Shown here one piece after another: positions 34,742-58,678 of a stretch of DNA of 62,000 bases. The notes beneath the pieces are model-generated. The model did not search any database. It had not been told where the DNA came from and was given only the letters and a program-made list of their open reading frames with translations. Location: positions 13,654,694 to 13,716,693 of the forward strand of contig NC_135552.1 of the NCBI RefSeq assembly GCF_964340395.1. The letters run 5' to 3'. This DNA is from Glandiceps talaboti. Taxonomy: Eukaryota > Hemichordata > Enteropneusta > Spengelidae. The position numbers and the translations under genes were made by a program. The first letter of the stretch is position 1. The number at the start of each line of letters is the position of its first letter.

Positions 34742-35890
34742 TTCATTTAGCTGACAGAGTAGAAGAGGACAAAAGGTCGGTTGGGCGGTAGGGACAGATC
34801 GTTGGCGGCGCTGACTTGCCAGGTCACAATTGAATCGATTCCAACCAAATATTACAATGATCGACGTTATATAATGTCAATACTACACTAGTACCTACAG
34901 AAACCATGCATAAAGACAATAAACTACTGCCATCCATCAACTACTGTCAATGAAGTCACGTGATCTCATCAGTTCTCTAGAGTAGTAGATTTGGGTGCAA
35001 GCAGCTAAATGAATTAATAGATAAATAAATTTTACTTGACATGCCAGCATTGTGGGGTTTTCTATGCTTGATTTGTTCTGTCTCTCTGTTCGTCTCGTAA
35101 GTTTTTGGTAAATTCAAGAACGGCAAAACAAAGGATATAATTGTCGATGCGTGCCTTCTATAACATTACTACAATTATTGTCTGGCGTTATTAACAGTAG
35201 ATTGCATCATGGGGGCTTTGATACGTATGATAAATTACGTCATTGGATAATTTATAAGTTATATCCTAATACCAAGTTTGAGTTCAGTCAAATGCAAGTG
35301 ATGGTCAAGTACACATCAGTAAGTTGAATACTGCGAGGATCTTTATATCCAGCAAACAATAAGCCTTCTGAGTAAATAAACATACGCCCAAAACAGAACC
35401 CACTTTCATGAATCGCAAATCGTTATTGCAAATTGATGAATATTTAATTAAATATCGTATCGCATTATAATTCACTCCTATGTTGGCGCTATTTCAACAT
35501 GATAAATTGGTCACTAAAATAGCAACAAGAGAGAAATTGAAAGTGTCCAAAGATTCATAAACGTTTTACTACCTGTGAAAGATTACTTTGTTTCTGAATA
35601 ATGAAGTATAACCACAGACACTGTATTTCCAAGAATATGGTTTTTGTTTGTAAAAAAAATTATATTTTGCAATAAATAGTCGATGTCAGTAGTGTGGAAG
35701 AAGCTTCGTCGTTTTAACCGCGGAAAATGCGGAAACAAAGTTTTATCTTGAAGTGTTAAACATAATTATAATTATATAGTATTTATTTGTCTTAAGGCCA
35801 CCGGCCAATATGACACAATACATAATGCAATTTTAACAATATAGAAATATGAACAGGATAAACAAAAAAAAGAAAGTAAACGTTCTATAC
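34742..35890. other. 5' flank of sepiapterin reductase; no gene seen
   Basis: The promoter of the sepiapterin reductase gene should lie here. I see no confident TATA box. A diverged dispersed repeat (35205-35305) matches 4685-4775 in reverse. The region from about 35790 belongs to the 3' tail of the neighbouring LINE fragment. Confidence 0.5.
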
Positions 35891-35906
35891 ACTCATTGAA
35901 ACAATT

Positions 35907-36756
35907 TTACAGAAAATATTCTTTTCTCAAGTTAATGGCTTTAAACACAAATTTACCGAGATTTCGTAAAACTGTTTGTGACTCTGACCTCATTAATGTA
36001 CAAAATTTATCATCTTCTGTAGGAAAAATATAGTAATACTGAGGTAAAAGATATCTCAAGTTCTGATACAGTGGACATACAAATATGACATGGTATTCAT
36101 CCTCTATACCCTGTGTACAAATTTCACAGATTCTGTTATCAATGTCAACACCAGTATAAATACCCTCTTGAACTCTTAAACCGAGACATGAACATCTCAA
36201 TCTGGCTAACGCATGTCTATACTTTAAATCTGTAATCTCCATCAAGTATTTCTCTGGCTCCAGCATACTTTTGAAATTACGATATGTTTTGAGTCTGTCT
36301 TTTGTGCATATTTCACTATACCATTCCTGTTTGTAAACATCAGTTACACGTTGTTTGAATTCCGAAATGAACGATGCCATGTCCCCTACACCTTGATGAA
36401 GCCAAACTATGCCAAAGCCATATGAGCAAAGGACATGTTTGATCTCTGTGGCCCATGATGAGTGACCATTTTCGTCATTTTTAAACATGAGCTTGTATGC
36501 ATGCGCGGCTAGTCTGTCATCTGAGAGCCCAGTAAGGCGTAACCAATACTTAATGCATTTTGTAATTGAGTTAATAAACAAGGGATATCTTCCACACTCC
36601 CCAAGTACAGCTTCATTTGGAGTACTTTGGGTAACGCCTAAAAAATGTTTACAAAATTTTAAGTGTACCCTTTCTGTTATAACATATTGCTTATATCCCC
36701 AAATCTCAGTTCCGTACAATAATATTGAAGTGTTAAACTTTCGCTTCCGAAATGCC
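35907..36756 (-). pseudogene. LINE reverse-transcriptase C-terminal fragment, cut by a solo LTR
   Basis: An open frame of about 280 codons encodes the C-terminal part of a non-LTR retrotransposon ORF2. It has LLYGTEIWGY, HLKFCKHFLGV, a segment with GECGRYPL, and a late Cys/His knuckle (CEICTQG...EYHVIFVC). The frame stays open up to 36756, where a diverged LTR begins, and the upstream reverse transcriptase is not found on the other side. It is a truncated copy whose remaining frame is still clean, so it is fairly young. It is not a host gene. Confidence 0.82.
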
Positions 36757-37286
36757 TGTCACAGATGACATATTCGTAATTTTAGCAAATTCAATATTTT
36801 AACTACATCGCATGTCACACTTAGACTATAAGGTCAACAAACTCTTTCAAGGATATCGGATTCAGACAACAAGATTCCAAGTGTACTTGAGTACATGAGA
36901 CGACAGTCTGCATTTCATACATAGCTAGGATTCATAGTGATCAGTCATCAATGTTTTGAGAATACTTTTACTACGGATTTTAAAATGTGAACCTCCCCAA
37001 AATTTGTAATGCAAAATCTGACCCTCCCCCAAGAACAGGTTTGTAAAATCTGACCCCTCCCCCCCCCCCCGATTCCTCCCCGCCCCCTGTAAATACTGAA
37101 GGCTTCCTAAGTGCTTGCCATGGTTCTAGTGTAGACTGTTGGCTTGAACATAAACTGTGTGCAGTCTGAGCTAATTCCCTAAAGTTCAAGTAGTGATCCC
37201 GGTACAAAAGTTGAGTCGATACATAAGATGTGAGAGTGATTCGAGTGTAGTTACTTGATCTGTCAGCTGAGTGCGAAGATCAAAAG
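36757..37286 (+). mobile_element. Diverged solo LTR of the family at 7015-10688
   Basis: It begins TGTCACAGATGACATATT, like the young LTR, and ends near GTGCGAAGATCA. In between lie matching blocks such as GAGACGACAGTCTGCATTTCAT, ATTCATAGTGATCA and GAGCTAATTCCCT. It carries indels and a C-rich low-complexity insertion around 36990-37090. No primer-binding site or polypurine tract adjoins it and no target duplication is obvious, so it is an old solo LTR or remnant. Confidence 0.8.
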
Positions 37287-38147
37287 GTAAAATCTGCAAC
37301 CCGATTGTGTCCGTTGAAAGTACGTTCACTTGTGTCACGAAAGAAATAAAGTTTCGACCAGGAAAGCCCATTATTTGTGGTATGAAAAGGATACGTAATG
37401 CTATAATATTTAGTTTATATGCGATGCAAACATGATTGTACAAAGTAACTTATTCTCAACAAATGTTGGAATATCTGCTTCTGAAAAGAGCAAATAAGGT
37501 ATCGTAACGCTACTTCTACTTCGAAATCGTCATGTGTTTTTTTCTGCATGTGAAATATTCTTTTTATCATCATAAATAGAAAGTTTTCAGTTAAGTCATC
37601 GTCATTCAAGTGACTTAAAACAGGTAATGTTTTTTTTATGGAGAGGGGGGAGTTGTGTTCAACAATCGTTACTTTCCTTCACTGTGAACTTTAACCTTTC
37701 GCTGTCATGTATCGAACTCGGCACTTTCACCACATCTGCATAATAACAGGGCTATTCATATTCAAAAAGCATTCTTTGTTGAGTTTGTTTTGAAATGTAT
37801 CAGGCCCCATAGACCACGACCCACCAGTGTCAGGTCAAAGCAAGCAAAGAACGTGGCAGACATCTTGTAGTGATACGAAACATAAGTCTATAGTCGCATC
37901 GCGGGATTGAGTGAAGATCTTAAGATCGAGCACGCGATTGTGTTAGGCCTATACCGTAGGTAGGGGATCTGACACCACGTCGATGTTCAAATACACTTCG
38001 TTCACCACCGCGCCCCGTAGAACTTCCATAAATTCACGTACTTTCAAGTGTGTTAACACTATTTCAGACATTAATGTCAAGGACAAATGTTATACACCAG
38101 CCAATTTGATGTAAATAATCAAAGGTACCAATCTGTGTGCATACACC
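37287..38147. other. 5' flank of gene C; nothing further recognised
   Basis: This is the presumed promoter and 5' UTR region of gene C. No TATA box or other element can be supported, and the open frames here have no recognisable features. Confidence 0.4.
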
Positions 38148-47583
<9,436 letters not shown>

Positions 47584-47593
47584 GACTTCGAGA

Positions 47594-47599
47594 AATAAA
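47594..47599 (+). terminator. Candidate polyadenylation signal of gene C
   Basis: A canonical AATAAA lies 11 bp after the stop codon of gene C. A second AATAAA at 48154-48159 would give a more usual 3' UTR length; which is used cannot be told. Confidence 0.4.
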
Positions 47600-49811
47600 C
47601 TATTTTCAGTTAGAGATAAAGAGTGATAGTAATGGGAATGAACTTCGTGAATAGGCTTGGGAGGTGGTACAATTTTCAGAATGGTTTACTCAATCATTTA
47701 GACTCCAACCACAGAGTTATAAACAGTTTAGTGTGAAAGTTACATTTCTCTCTGTTCATTTCACTCATCATCAATCCATGTGAAGGCCACGAGATACTAG
47801 GATACGCTACATTCTTTTCGCGGGGAAAAAGGGAAACGATGCAGACCGATCGAACATTTGGATTTCCTTTTCACAATCGAGATTGAAAATGTTTCGTTTT
47901 AATCACTTCACTTCTATATAACTAACTAAAGGCTTATAGTGTTTATATACAAACAAAAACTCAAGTACATATGTATTAACGAAATATGTTACCATGGTTA
48001 CTTGTAGCTTTGTAAAGGGACTTGGCAAGCTACAGTTTTGAAAGCGACCTTATCCGGTATATGTTGTATGAACGTATATCTTGTGTATCATCACCATATA
48101 AGGTGGTTGGGGTAAGGTTAGTAGGCAACATGGTGTGAATCTAACGTAACAAGAATAAAGTTTGGAATACTATAGCTAATCACGTTGTTGTAAAAACTGC
48201 ATATCTTTTTACGCCGGCAATAATTAACTTAATGTTTTCATTTAATAGCAGAAAATTAATTCTCGAAATAATGGATTTATTACATGTAATGTACGATCGA
48301 GCGGCATCTTGTAATTTCGTCATCATTTGCTTGACTTTCACCATGTGTCTTTCCTAATAAATGAATAAATTAGATTTAATAAACTGATACTTTTTTCACG
48401 ACGAAACTATCGGTGATATTTGACATACGTCATACGTTTATGGCATTGTTAAGCCTCCTAGCCGCCCCGGGGAATTCCCAAGTTTCAGACGGGCTGTGCG
48501 GCCCAAGTTCAAAACATCGGCATGTATAATTCAAAAACAGACCCGTTGCTAGGGATTTTCATTCAGTCATCCGGTCAATTACCTTTATTTGATTCTGAAG
48601 ACGTTTCACATATTATCGGCCCCATGATTAGGTAGGGAATTTTCAGATGAAAAATCAACCCATTTTTGGAGGTTTTTGTGTGAAAAAGTGAGTACCCAAT
48701 GTGACACACACCTAGAAACCTTTATATGAATGCTATGTGTATGTGTGTGTGTGTGTGTGGGGGGGGGGGGGTTCCTGTAACGTGAGGTGTTTTTTTTCGT
48801 AATTTGTTTGTTCATAGTTTGTAACAATTTCATGTTATTTTTTTACTGTGTGATCGCGTATAGTGATCAACCCATATCCAATTTAAGTCAGCTTCCCGTA
48901 AATGTACGATTTTTTTGTCAAACAAAGTGACAAGTTGCCGCAATGATTCATCAACATTTATCTTTCGTTTACGGTGAACTTCGAGTGTTGGTTGTCTGAG
49001 ATTCTGCTAAGACGCTACTAAATCATAGAAGGGTGAATCGGAGCTGGAGCGACGGGCAATGCTAGTAATCGTACGTTATACTGAAGTTGAATTTTACTGA
49101 AACTGAAATTTTTAAGAAAATAATATAAAGTGATACAGAAAAAGATAGACCCGGGTGTTTACAATGTTTTTTTTTTGTTTTTTTGCTTCATTTTTTTTTA
49201 CTTTTACATTTTGCTTCTCATAAGTATTTGAATACATACACATCTGAGGCCAAGGTTATCTATTCATGAACTAGCTCTGTGCTCATTAGCATTGCGTCAA
49301 CGGGCTTTGCTGATTACAGTGTTGAGGTTTTGGCAGTCATCATCTTGGATGAAAAAATCAAGGTGTTATAATATTATACCGGTACTGAGTTGAGGCGTCG
49401 CCATGGTGACGCGGATGACGGTACCGTACCTGTATCATGTGTACTGAGTTTAGAGCATGTCTTCGTCATCCCGTCACACCGTGATAGACGCCGTAGCAAG
49501 AACGAACTTTATCGACCGTGTTGAGGTTGAATCATCATGAATTGCAGTGACCTTTACTCAGCAACGTATAGCTAGACAAAGCAAAGCAAACAACATATAA
49601 ATATTGACCCATATGTCTTCAAACCAGTTTTCTTAACTTTGTCAACGATGGCCAACACAGGCTCTCCAACCAAACTGTTATTATACAAACAGATAGACAC
49701 TGATGACCGGTACACGTCTACACTGAACCCTGATGACAAGTAGGTAGAGAACACACTGGTACACAGGCACTCGCATCAATGTGTATGATTTAAAAAAAAT
49801 ATATATATATA

Positions 49812-49844
49812 TGTATGTAAATAAGACCGTCTTATTTACATACA
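49812..49844. repeat. Near-perfect 33-bp palindrome
   Basis: Sixteen bases (TGTATGTAAATAAGAC) are followed, after a single C, by their exact reverse complement. A TA dinucleotide run precedes it. It could be the remnant of a hairpin MITE. Confidence 0.85.
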
Positions 49845-50045
49845 ATACATTTTTTCCCTACACATTGATTTGAGTACCTGTGCACTGGTACTTGCAGACA
49901 TGTTCCGAATATCTGCTAGGAACTCGACTTACTATAACTAACTAGAGTGCGGGCTGATAGCGTGTCACTAATGTCTATACCGTACAGACTATGTAACTAC
50001 TCTTTTATTAGTCTGGATGCCAACATGGTTTCTAATTGAACCACG

Positions 50046-51099
50046 TGTGAGTGGAGGTGTAAATGGTAACGATACTGTATAGGAACTAGACTATGTGAGT
50101 GGAGGTGTAAATGGTAACGATACTGTATAGGAACTAGACTATGTGAGTGGAGGTGTAAATGGTAACGATACTGTATAGGAACTAGACTATGTGAGTGGAG
50201 GTGTAAATGGTAACGATACTGTGTAGGAACTAGACTATGTGAGTGGAGGTGTAAATGGTAACGATACTGTGTAGGAACTAGACTATGTGAGTGGAGGTGT
50301 AAATGTTAACGATACTGTGTAGGAACTAGACTATGTGAGTGGAGGTGTAAATGTTAACGATACTGTGTAGGAACTAGACTATGTGAGTGGAGGTGTAAAT
50401 GGTAACGATACTGTGTAGGAACTAGACTATGTGAGTGGAGGTGTAAATGGTAACGATACTGTGTAGGAACTAGACTATGTGAGTGGAGGTGTAAATGGTA
50501 ACGATACTGTGTAGGAACTAGACTATGTGAGTGGAGGTGTAAATGGTAACGATACTGTGTAGGAACTAGACTATGTGAGTGGAGGTGTAAATGGTAACGA
50601 TACTGTGTAGGAACTAGACTATGTGAGTGGAGGTGTAAATGGTAACGATACTGTGTAGGAACTAGACTATGTGAGTGGAGGTGTAAATGGTAACGATACT
50701 GTGTAGGAACTAGACTATGTGAGTGGAGGTGTAAATGGTAACGATACTGTGTAGGAACTAGACTATGTGAGTGGAGGTGTAAATGGTAACGATACTGTGT
50801 AGGAACTAGACTATGTGAGTGGAGGTGTAAATGGTAACGATACTGTGTAGGAACTAGACTATGTGAGTGGAGGTGTAAATGGTAACGATACTGTGTAGGA
50901 ACTAGACTATGTGAGTGGAGGTGTAAATGGTAACGATACTGTGTAGGAACTAGACTATGTGAGTGGAGGTGTAAATGGTAACGATACTGTGTAGGAACTA
51001 GACTATGTGAGTGGAGGTGTAAATGGTAACGATACTGTGTAGGAACTAGACTATGTGAGTGGAGGTGTAAATGGTAACGATACTGTGTAGGAACTAGAT
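50046..51099. repeat. 48-bp minisatellite, about 22 units
   Basis: Tandem 48-bp units (GTGAGTGGAGGTGTAAATGG...GGAACTAGACTAT) are almost identical. Differences are confined to GTATAG versus GTGTAG and GGTAACG versus GTTAACG, and they cluster at the left end. The unit length is divisible by three, so one minus-strand frame stays open for about 268 codons; no evidence supports translation. Confidence 0.96.
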
Positions 51100-52450
51100 T
51101 GCTCTTACAGCCTGTAATAGGTTGTGTCATTGGTTCTGTCATGTGAACGGCTCGTTGCAAATTGTTGTCAATGCTAGCCCAACTTACGCAGCTGGGTCTG
51201 TGACCACACTAGTGGTAGTTCTACCTGGGGTTGAGGGTATGCCCCGACCTGCAGCTGGAGGTAGAACATTATTGAACAGCGCGACATGATTGCACATATA
51301 TACGTTATCTTCGAGACCCATGTCATTTACGTAAACTTTCAGTCTCTATGATAGTCATACTACAGAACCACGTAAATAAAAACCTTTTTAGTGACACAAA
51401 ATTTTGTTTGAAATATTATTGTCTGGATGCCAACGTGGTTTCTTTAAACCAGTAACTTTGATGCATCCTGTAAGAAAGGTTTACAATTGTTGTAAAAGTT
51501 AAAACTTTCTCCAAAGTTTCTTTAGCGATAAAAGAGTTTATCGGTTTGGTGAATACATGGTCGTTTCAAATTGATATTAATCGAACTAACTTGTCTTGAA
51601 GTGACGTCATCAGCAACATGAAGGTGACACAACGTCTACTTTCATGCCTCAGGGACGATCGCTCAATGTCACACTAGCTCAATAAACGTACTTCATTCTT
51701 TGGGAGAGGGTGCACGTGCGTGGGGGCTCCCCTAAACGGATGTTCACAAGTGTTACATCGACATGTGTATGATGCCACCATATAATGATGACAATTGCAG
51801 CGGTCACATCACGATGATTCAATTTAAAAACATAGTAAACACAATGAAATATTAGCAGAAACCCAACATTGTATATCACATTAGCAGTAAACTTTAATCA
51901 ACTTATCAACATCTCAATAATAAATACAGAACCTGTTGTCGTTTATTTGAAGATGTTCAACTTTTCTCAATTTGATTAGAAGTGAGAAAATGAATCGCAG
52001 CAATCGCATTGGCACCAGACCCCCTCACCCTAAACGTATTGAGCTTGTGTGAGATCGTGCGATTATAGTGCGATCGTCCCTTACTATTAATTTTAATTAG
52101 TGATTGGTATTTTTTTTATAGCAAAAATCATCTTGTTGAAATTTGGCAAACTGATTTTCTTCGAGAATTTGGTAGTTGATGCGACACAACAGTTAAAGAA
52201 AATACATACAACTTTTGTGTCGAGCACGAGTTGCATATTCCTACTTATACCACGGTACCATTTTTGGGGAACGTGATATTATAGAAATAGATTATTCTCA
52301 CATAAAGCTTTTTTTTAAAAAATGAAAAAAGAGAGAGAATCACACCATTATGTCAATGTGCTATTATCGCTTGAACATTTATACTCTCCAAGTAAAACTA
52401 AAGAGGGCGCCCTTGTTTGTTATTTGCACTTCTTGCTTTCATTTTCCAAG

Positions 52451-53314
52451 ATGGCCGCATACCCAGCACAGCAGAACTATTTGCAGCGGCCCCTTCCTCC
52501 GGGTTGGGAAGCGAAATATGACGCAAACGCGCGAAGATAGTAAGTAATATCAAAAAGTGTATATACAATTGTAATTTTCTTGAGTGTTGTTTCAACAAAA
52601 CTCTTAAATAAATGGTCATTTCCAGTCAATGTCAAATTGGGTCAACCAAGATGACTCGTAGTCACTGGACACTCCTGGGTAGGGTTTCGTGACCTAGTTA
52701 AATTATGTATAATCGATACTAGGCAAAAGAGTACTTCTTTCTGTATTTTATTGAATAACTATTGTACTTTATATCTTTCCTCAGCTTTTTTATACACCAT
52801 GCTAGTAAAACTACAACATGGGAGGACCCACGGCTCAAATATTATCAACCGCAAGCCGCACCAGTACATCCGCAAAGATCTCCTAGGCCATCGCCCAGGC
52901 CATCGCCTAATGTATCGGTATGCTGTTTTCAATTTTTTTTACGCAGTACATGTACTTGGTTAAACTGTAATCCTGAACATAGAACCACTTTTAGCCGTGA
53001 AATAATAACGTTCTTGTTAATTGTTAAGCCGTATAAGAAAGACTAAGAGGTATGTGTACAGTGTATAGCTACAGAGTTACACGATGAAATATATTGCGTG
53101 GTTCATGTTTTCACAATATTAATGCAACATACCATAATTTAATTAACATATCAATTATTATTAACACAGTACACTGTTCATGTTGTTCGAATGCGTATAA
53201 ATTAAAATACTTCACATCATATCTGGTATATAAAACAACAAGGAAATGTAGTTCAATATAAGTATATATATGACACAAAATACTCAACCAGCTACCAGAC
53301 CCAGAATGGAATAA

Positions 53315-53398
<84 letters not shown>

Positions 53399-53403
53399 AT
53401 ATA

Positions 53404-53466
<63 letters not shown>

Positions 53467-53933
53467 CAAAATAGTGATTTACGCACAATCAAGACATTCA
53501 TTTTCATTTGAAGACAAAATGTCCATAAAAAAATGTAAAGAATTATTTTGTTATCTTCAAATACCTATTGATAATTCCAATTATGTTATTTAGATTTAAA
53601 TACCAGAATATTTACACTTTCTTATGTTTAGGGGAAAAAATCAATTGTTGCATAGATTAAATTATCTGAAAATGTCCAGATTACTTACTGGAATTAGACT
53701 TTCAACCATTATGCCTGAAAGCAAGGACTATGTACTCTGCCAATTTGTAGGTTTTTGTGTACAAACAAATAATGCCCTAGTATGATTGATGTTAGTAGCT
53801 AAACTAATTTTGTCATTCAAATTAGTAAATATCTTAAAATGATTTTTTTTTGTACTAGTGTAGAATTCAAATGACAAAATGGTATTACATTTGAAAAGTA
53901 ATATCAATGTTATAAAAATTGTATGATGTATTG

Positions 53934-53978
<45 letters not shown>

Positions 53979-56900
53979 GTGTAGACAATATACATACCCC
54001 TGCAAAATATATGATGGAAACAAAACAATGGAAGAAGTTAAAGTGGACCGTCATATGGATGAGGATTGGCTATTTATTTTAAATTTTAAATTTATAAAAC
54101 AATTTTATCATGGCTTCCTATGTGGAAAATCAATGTGAAACAACGTAATGCTGAGTCCTTGTTACAAGTTTTTTTTTTTAGCTTTTTGTAATTTATTGAG
54201 TTACAGACATTTTGTCAATGTTGTTTTACATTCATTTTTCAAGGAGGAAGCCATGATAAAATTGTTTTATAAATTAAAAAATCTAAAATAAATACCTAAT
54301 CCTCATCCATATGTGCCACTTTAAAATTGTTGTTCCAATAATAATTTAAATATTTTAGCAACAAATACAAGAATGTCCCGACCTGCAGATTGTTGAATGG
54401 TCTATGGTGAATGCAGTTTCTGTTTTACAAGAACAATTTAGTCAGTGCGAGGAAATGATATTCTGTTGTGAAAAAAAAAAGATTTATACATAGACTTGGT
54501 GGTGTTTGAACCTTGTATCTTGTATAAAATATTTAAATATGTGAATATTTATATCATGTTACAGAGAGCAGCTGAGTCAATACCAATGCATACACTTTCC
54601 AAACCAAAGTGTAAGACTTGTCATGCCAAAGAGGTAAGTACATAATTATGATATGTAAAGTCAAAGTTCACAAACTGACAAAATAGTATGTGTAGAATTT
54701 CTTACGTATTGTTTTGGTTTTCTATGTATGGTTAGTAACACTCAAGTTCAAAACTCCCAAGAATATCGTTGTCTGTAGTATTTTCTATTGTATGTGGAAA
54801 CTTTCATGTATTATTTTAACTTTCACCATGTCCAATATACCATATTATGGTTACTTGTACCCAAGGTAGGCGTACAAAGTGTTACTGATATTGTGCAAAT
54901 GAGTGGATCAGCCAATCATGAGTCAGTAAATAAATCTCATACACCAAACTGTCAGTGAAATATAAGCCATACCGGTCAGCGGTAAGAAAACAAAGAAAAT
55001 GCTGCGATACCGGTATGGGAAAGAATAGACGGGAAGCAAGACACCAAGTTTATTAATCATTTGCTACACCATATCAAAATTAATATATAACCATGCGTTG
55101 ATTTGTATGAACTAGGTCAACACACACACTAGTAGCCCAGCCACACAATAAGATGTGTAATTACATTATGTACGTATATAAACATGAAGAGAATAGACAA
55201 ACACAATGAGGCAAATGCCATATTATGGTTGCATGTACTCACTTTGCAGCCATTTCTGAAATAACTGTCTAATGAGGATGTACTCTGGTTAGGGGAAACA
55301 AGGGTTCAACGTTTTGTTACAGATGCCAAATGCATGACATTGAATGAAGCAATCACTTGTAAAAGAAGTTCTTGAGTTCCTAAACATTAGATCATCAAAC
55401 TGAAGAAAAAACCCCATAAAAATTCAAAATAGCCAAGAATTTGACCAGTTTTTGTCTTGAAAGTTTGTTTTGAAAGTTTTGGAAAGGATAATTTTGAAAG
55501 TACATGCACACTACAATATTAGTGTTTCTGGCCCTCTCTTCTAGTCAAAAGTCCACCTCCCAACAAACAGCACTTCTAAGCTTATAGGCTAGTACCCAAA
55601 CTACACAGGCCATCACTTTGTCAGTAACTATAATGTGGTATATTGTCCTGTACAAATCATATACTCACCATCGATGAAATTTTTTTATGTAAAACAAGTG
55701 GCTGAAATTACATGTAGGAAAAAAGAGATTTCAAAGTGACCAATGATCAATGTAGTACAAAAAAAATAAATGTAGTTGAGATATACTTAGCTGTGTATAG
55801 TATAATAGTATAATTATTCATTATAGTGACTTGAGGTTTACTTCAAAAGTTTACATTGACAAAAACAATAACCATGATAAGACCTCCCAGTCCAACGAGT
55901 GGACTTATAATAGGTCACTTCAGCAGTAATTTACAAAACAATGGGTAGTCAAACAGCAAAGTCTATGATTATTTATGTAAAGTTTCCATATGGATTATAA
56001 TTGGGTTTTATTTTGGAATTTTAATTTCTAAATAAAAAGCAACTTTACTATGTTTTTCTACTTGAAAAAAACAGTGTGAAACATCATATACCAAGTCCTT
56101 GTTTTTAACTAAAAAATTGCTAAAAAAAAGTATAAAAAGTTTGTTATTTAATGAGTTACAAACAAGGACTTGGTAATGGTATATGATGTTTCACATTCTT
56201 CTTTCAAGTAAAAAAACATAATAAAGTTGTTTTATGAATTAAAATTCCAAAATAAATACCCAATTATAATCAATATGAACACTTTAAAGAAGGGAAATTG
56301 GATGGTCACAACAAAACTCTCCGCATTTCTAAACACTTGACTAGCATCATCTGTGCAGAAAAAATATCTAGCACTAATAATTTGTAAGGAGATTTAACTC
56401 TTTAAGTGTGTGTGTCTATATTTCTGTCTTAGTGTATCTTGTCTGTTTTCCTCTGGTATCCAACTGGCTTGCTAGCTAGGCTAAACATCATATGGCAAGC
56501 ATTTATGGAATAGTGGACAGACTGGTACTTATTTACACATTTGTATGCAAGCTGGGGAGGATTAGATTAAGGTTACAAATATAGGAATAGTGTTAGACTC
56601 CCTAGCATAACCATGATTCATATCATATGCAATGAATGGTCACTGACAATGTTCTTCATGTATCCCCCACAATATGTAGGAGAGTAGGTGATGTTCAGTA
56701 TATCTGTATACCAAGTGTTGATCTATGACGTGTGATTTATGTTCAAATCATGTCTTCCAGAGTTTAACTCATGTAACGAAAACTTGGTAATATTGAAGTT
56801 TTTCATTTACATGTAGATGATGCAGTTTTGTGAAAAAAAGGAAATAGATTTATTTTAATGATGTATTGCTGTATGCAAATTTTACTTAACTATACCATAC

Positions 56901-58604
56901 TATTACCCTACCATAGATCCTGAGGGGGCTATGACCATACTAATTATTTCAATGTGAGAGTTCTGACCCAAGGGTATATAGAGCATACATTTTGATTATG
57001 TGAGTATTTGAAAAAATAGAGACAATCACAAACTAATGATTAGAAACAAATTCCTTTTCTCACATTGTCCTTTACCTTACCATTATTATCAACAAAACCA
57101 CCATGTTTTGTTTCAGATATAATGCTTGCCAGAATCCATTACAAATACTATCTAAGGCCTTCCCCGGTCCAGCCCTATAAAATTCAGACTAGCTATTCAG
57201 AATTTGAGCATGTTAGCTATTGGCTGTCAGTGAAACTTTGGTAAAAGAGAAGGGTAGTTGACATTGTGTTTGGACTTTCTAGGTGGCAAGAGCAGGTTTA
57301 GATTGCATTGATTGCCAAGTTAGAGAGCAGCAAAAGCAGGCTGCTTTACGCAGGGCAGTGGAGGCTGAACAGGAGGAGGTAAGAAGACGTAATACCCAAC
57401 ATAAACTTGACCAAAAGCAGAGGCAAAGACGTATTCAATCAGCCAAACGACGAGGGCGTCAGTCATATTCATATGACAGTGATCAGGAGGTCTGTAAAAT
57501 GCCATCACCTGGATCTCATGCTGTGTTCACTTCAGAGTGCATTCTCTCTATCTCTCCAATCCTTCACTTGCTCAATCAATCAATCAATCAATCAATCAAT
57601 CTATTGATCATGTCTTTGCTTGCTGTGCTTTTGCGTTAAGACTCACTAACTTTTGGCATCTGTTTTCCACAGACTGACACAAGTATGAGTTCTCTTTGTT
57701 TCTTGATACTTGATTGAGTAGTAGTTAAGACTTCACTTTTTGTAGCCTCATTTTGATGACATCACATCGTTGTGCATCCTCATTTTGATGACATAACTTC
57801 TTTGTGTATCCACAATATGATGACATCACTATTTTGTATATCCACAATTTGATGACATCACTATTTTGTATATCTAGAATTTGATGACATCACTATTTTG
57901 TGTATCCACAATTTGATGACATCACTATTTTGTGTATCCACAATTTGATGACATCACTATTTTGTATATCCACAAGTTGATGACATCCCTATTTTGTGTA
58001 TCTGGAATTTGATGAATTTCACAATGTATGACATCACTATTTTGTGTAACGGCAATTTGATGACATCACTATTTTGTGAATCCACAAAACACTGACATCA
58101 CAAGTCAGAGACTGATGAAATAAGTTATTGGGTAACACATGATAGTATCAAAGAAATAAGAGGAGCCATGTTTGTGTCAGACAGGGGGAGATTGACCTTT
58201 TGCAAAAATCTGATATTCTGGACTGTTCTTATCACTGAGTTAAACTTCTTTGCATATTTGCATAATTATGACCATTTCTATTTCATATCAATCACACATA
58301 GAGCCCGTGTGATCATAACACAACTATCAAAAAGTAAAATGTTGGCAAATATTCATTTCAAATTATCCTAACTGCTTTTCCTGTAAATTGCAACCATAAA
58401 GCATCAATCTCATGATAACTTACACACAGCCATTCTTTCCTTCGGTAAACATAAGTAGACATTTCAGAATTTTGAAAATATATATACTGTGTTAAGAAAT
58501 TTCACTGAGCTGGTAATTCTATCATTGAATGCTGTATCATGTTGTTAACGTTGCTAACATTAAAGTTTTGGTAGAAGTGATATGTAGGGATCAATGTGTG
58601 TCTG

Positions 58605-58678
<74 letters not shown>

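Larger units (their letters stand above)
47584..52450. other. Intergenic region between gene C and the WW-domain gene
   Basis: The 3' UTR of gene C begins at 47584, with AATAAA at 47594-47599 and again at 48154-48159. The rest holds a GT/G run (48734-48771), a near-perfect palindrome (49812-49844), a 48-bp minisatellite (50046-51099) and no convincing gene. The promoter of the WW-domain gene should lie just before 52451. Confidence 0.6.

Noticed and set aside
37186-37443. 85-codon open frame on the minus strand
   Set aside because: It straddles the edge of a solo LTR and has no recognisable domain; it is a chance frame.
50354-51160. 268-codon open frame on the minus strand
   Set aside because: It is the translation of a 48-bp minisatellite whose length is divisible by three. 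There is no start context, homology or splice evidence.
54360-54407. Possible 48-nt exon in the WW-domain gene ([10 protein letters not shown]...)
   Set aside because: It would keep phase and has AG/GT borders, but the pyrimidine tract is weak and the peptide matches nothing recognisable. It is left out pending transcript data.
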